Position numbers and translations under genes: made by a program
NCBI GenBank assembly: GCA_012962595.1
Contig: DTXE01000099.1
Coordinates: 1 to 6,080 of the forward strand
Reading direction: 5' to 3'
Source: Syntrophaceae bacterium
GTDB lineage: Bacteria > Desulfobacterota > DTXE01
DNA length: 6,080 nucleotides
The notes under the pieces: model-generated
Told to the model about the DNA's origin: nothing
The model's input: only the letters and a program-made list of their open reading frames with translations
Database searches by the model: none
Shown here: piece after piece, positions 6,020 to 6,080 of the stretch
Layout: each line of letters opens with the position of its first letter
Position numbering within the stretch: position 1 is the stretch's first letter

Positions 6020-6080
6020 CTATCCTCGTGGAATACTTATTATTACTGATGTTCCGAGACCTGGTTTACTTCGAATTTCC
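6020..6080 (-). CDS. Sensor histidine kinase, C-terminal end only (5' partial)
   Basis: On the minus strand one frame enters at the right edge and reads EIRSKPGLGTSVIISIPRG before TAG at 6022-6020. The KPGLGTS stretch followed by a beta strand of alternating hydrophobic residues and a terminal IP is the G2 box and last strand of the HATPase_c domain of histidine kinases. Only 19 codons lie in the window, so the sensing domains and subclass cannot be seen. Three bases separate its stop from the response-regulator ATG, and the regulator's Shine-Dalgarno lies in its last codons. This is the expected order of a kinase-regulator operon and strongly supports the call despite the short length. Confidence 0.82.
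   Translation of the reverse strand, partial: EIRSKPGLGTSVIISIPRG

Overview
The window is a moderately AT-rich bacterial segment (judged by eye) holding two gene clusters that converge on a roughly 360-base intergenic region. The closeness of the symporter to Aquifex LeuT, the NtrC-type (sigma-54) regulator and the Liv-type binding protein suggest a Gram-negative bacterium of the Desulfobacterota, Thermodesulfobacteria or Aquificota kind. This placement is an inference; the window has no rRNA or other taxonomic marker.

Plus strand, positions 1-4279: a tightly packed amino-acid transport operon. It begins inside a Liv-type (Peripla_BP_6) amino-acid-binding protein whose reading frame is open to the left edge. 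Its stop codon overlaps by one base (TAATG) the start of a LeuT-like neurotransmitter:sodium symporter (NSS). The symporter stop overlaps in turn (ATGA) a 35-codon single-membrane-span ORF that looks like a MetS-type NSS small subunit. Nine bases later an APC-family amino-acid permease begins. No ABC permease or ATPase is visible, so the binding protein sits beside two secondary transporters.

Minus strand, positions 6080-4640: the last 19 codons of a sensor histidine kinase (ATP-binding domain G2 box and stop), then, after 3 bases, a complete sigma-54-dependent NtrC-family response regulator. This is a classical two-component operon. Its target is not shown by the sequence; the neighbouring transport operon is one candidate.

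Convergent region, 4280-4639: a 15-bp perfect inverted repeat lies 5 bases after the permease stop, with its U-tract on the minus-strand side, so it looks like the terminator of the two-component operon. A 14-codon ORF with a strong Shine-Dalgarno follows it. Next come about 100 bases with no recognisable feature, then a perfect 55-bp direct repeat in two copies with a 90-bp period. Each copy contains three small dyads. The repeat pair is the least explained structure in the window. The other points worth follow-up are the operon architecture, the altered substrate-pocket and inner-gate residues of the LeuT homologue, and the unannotated small subunit.
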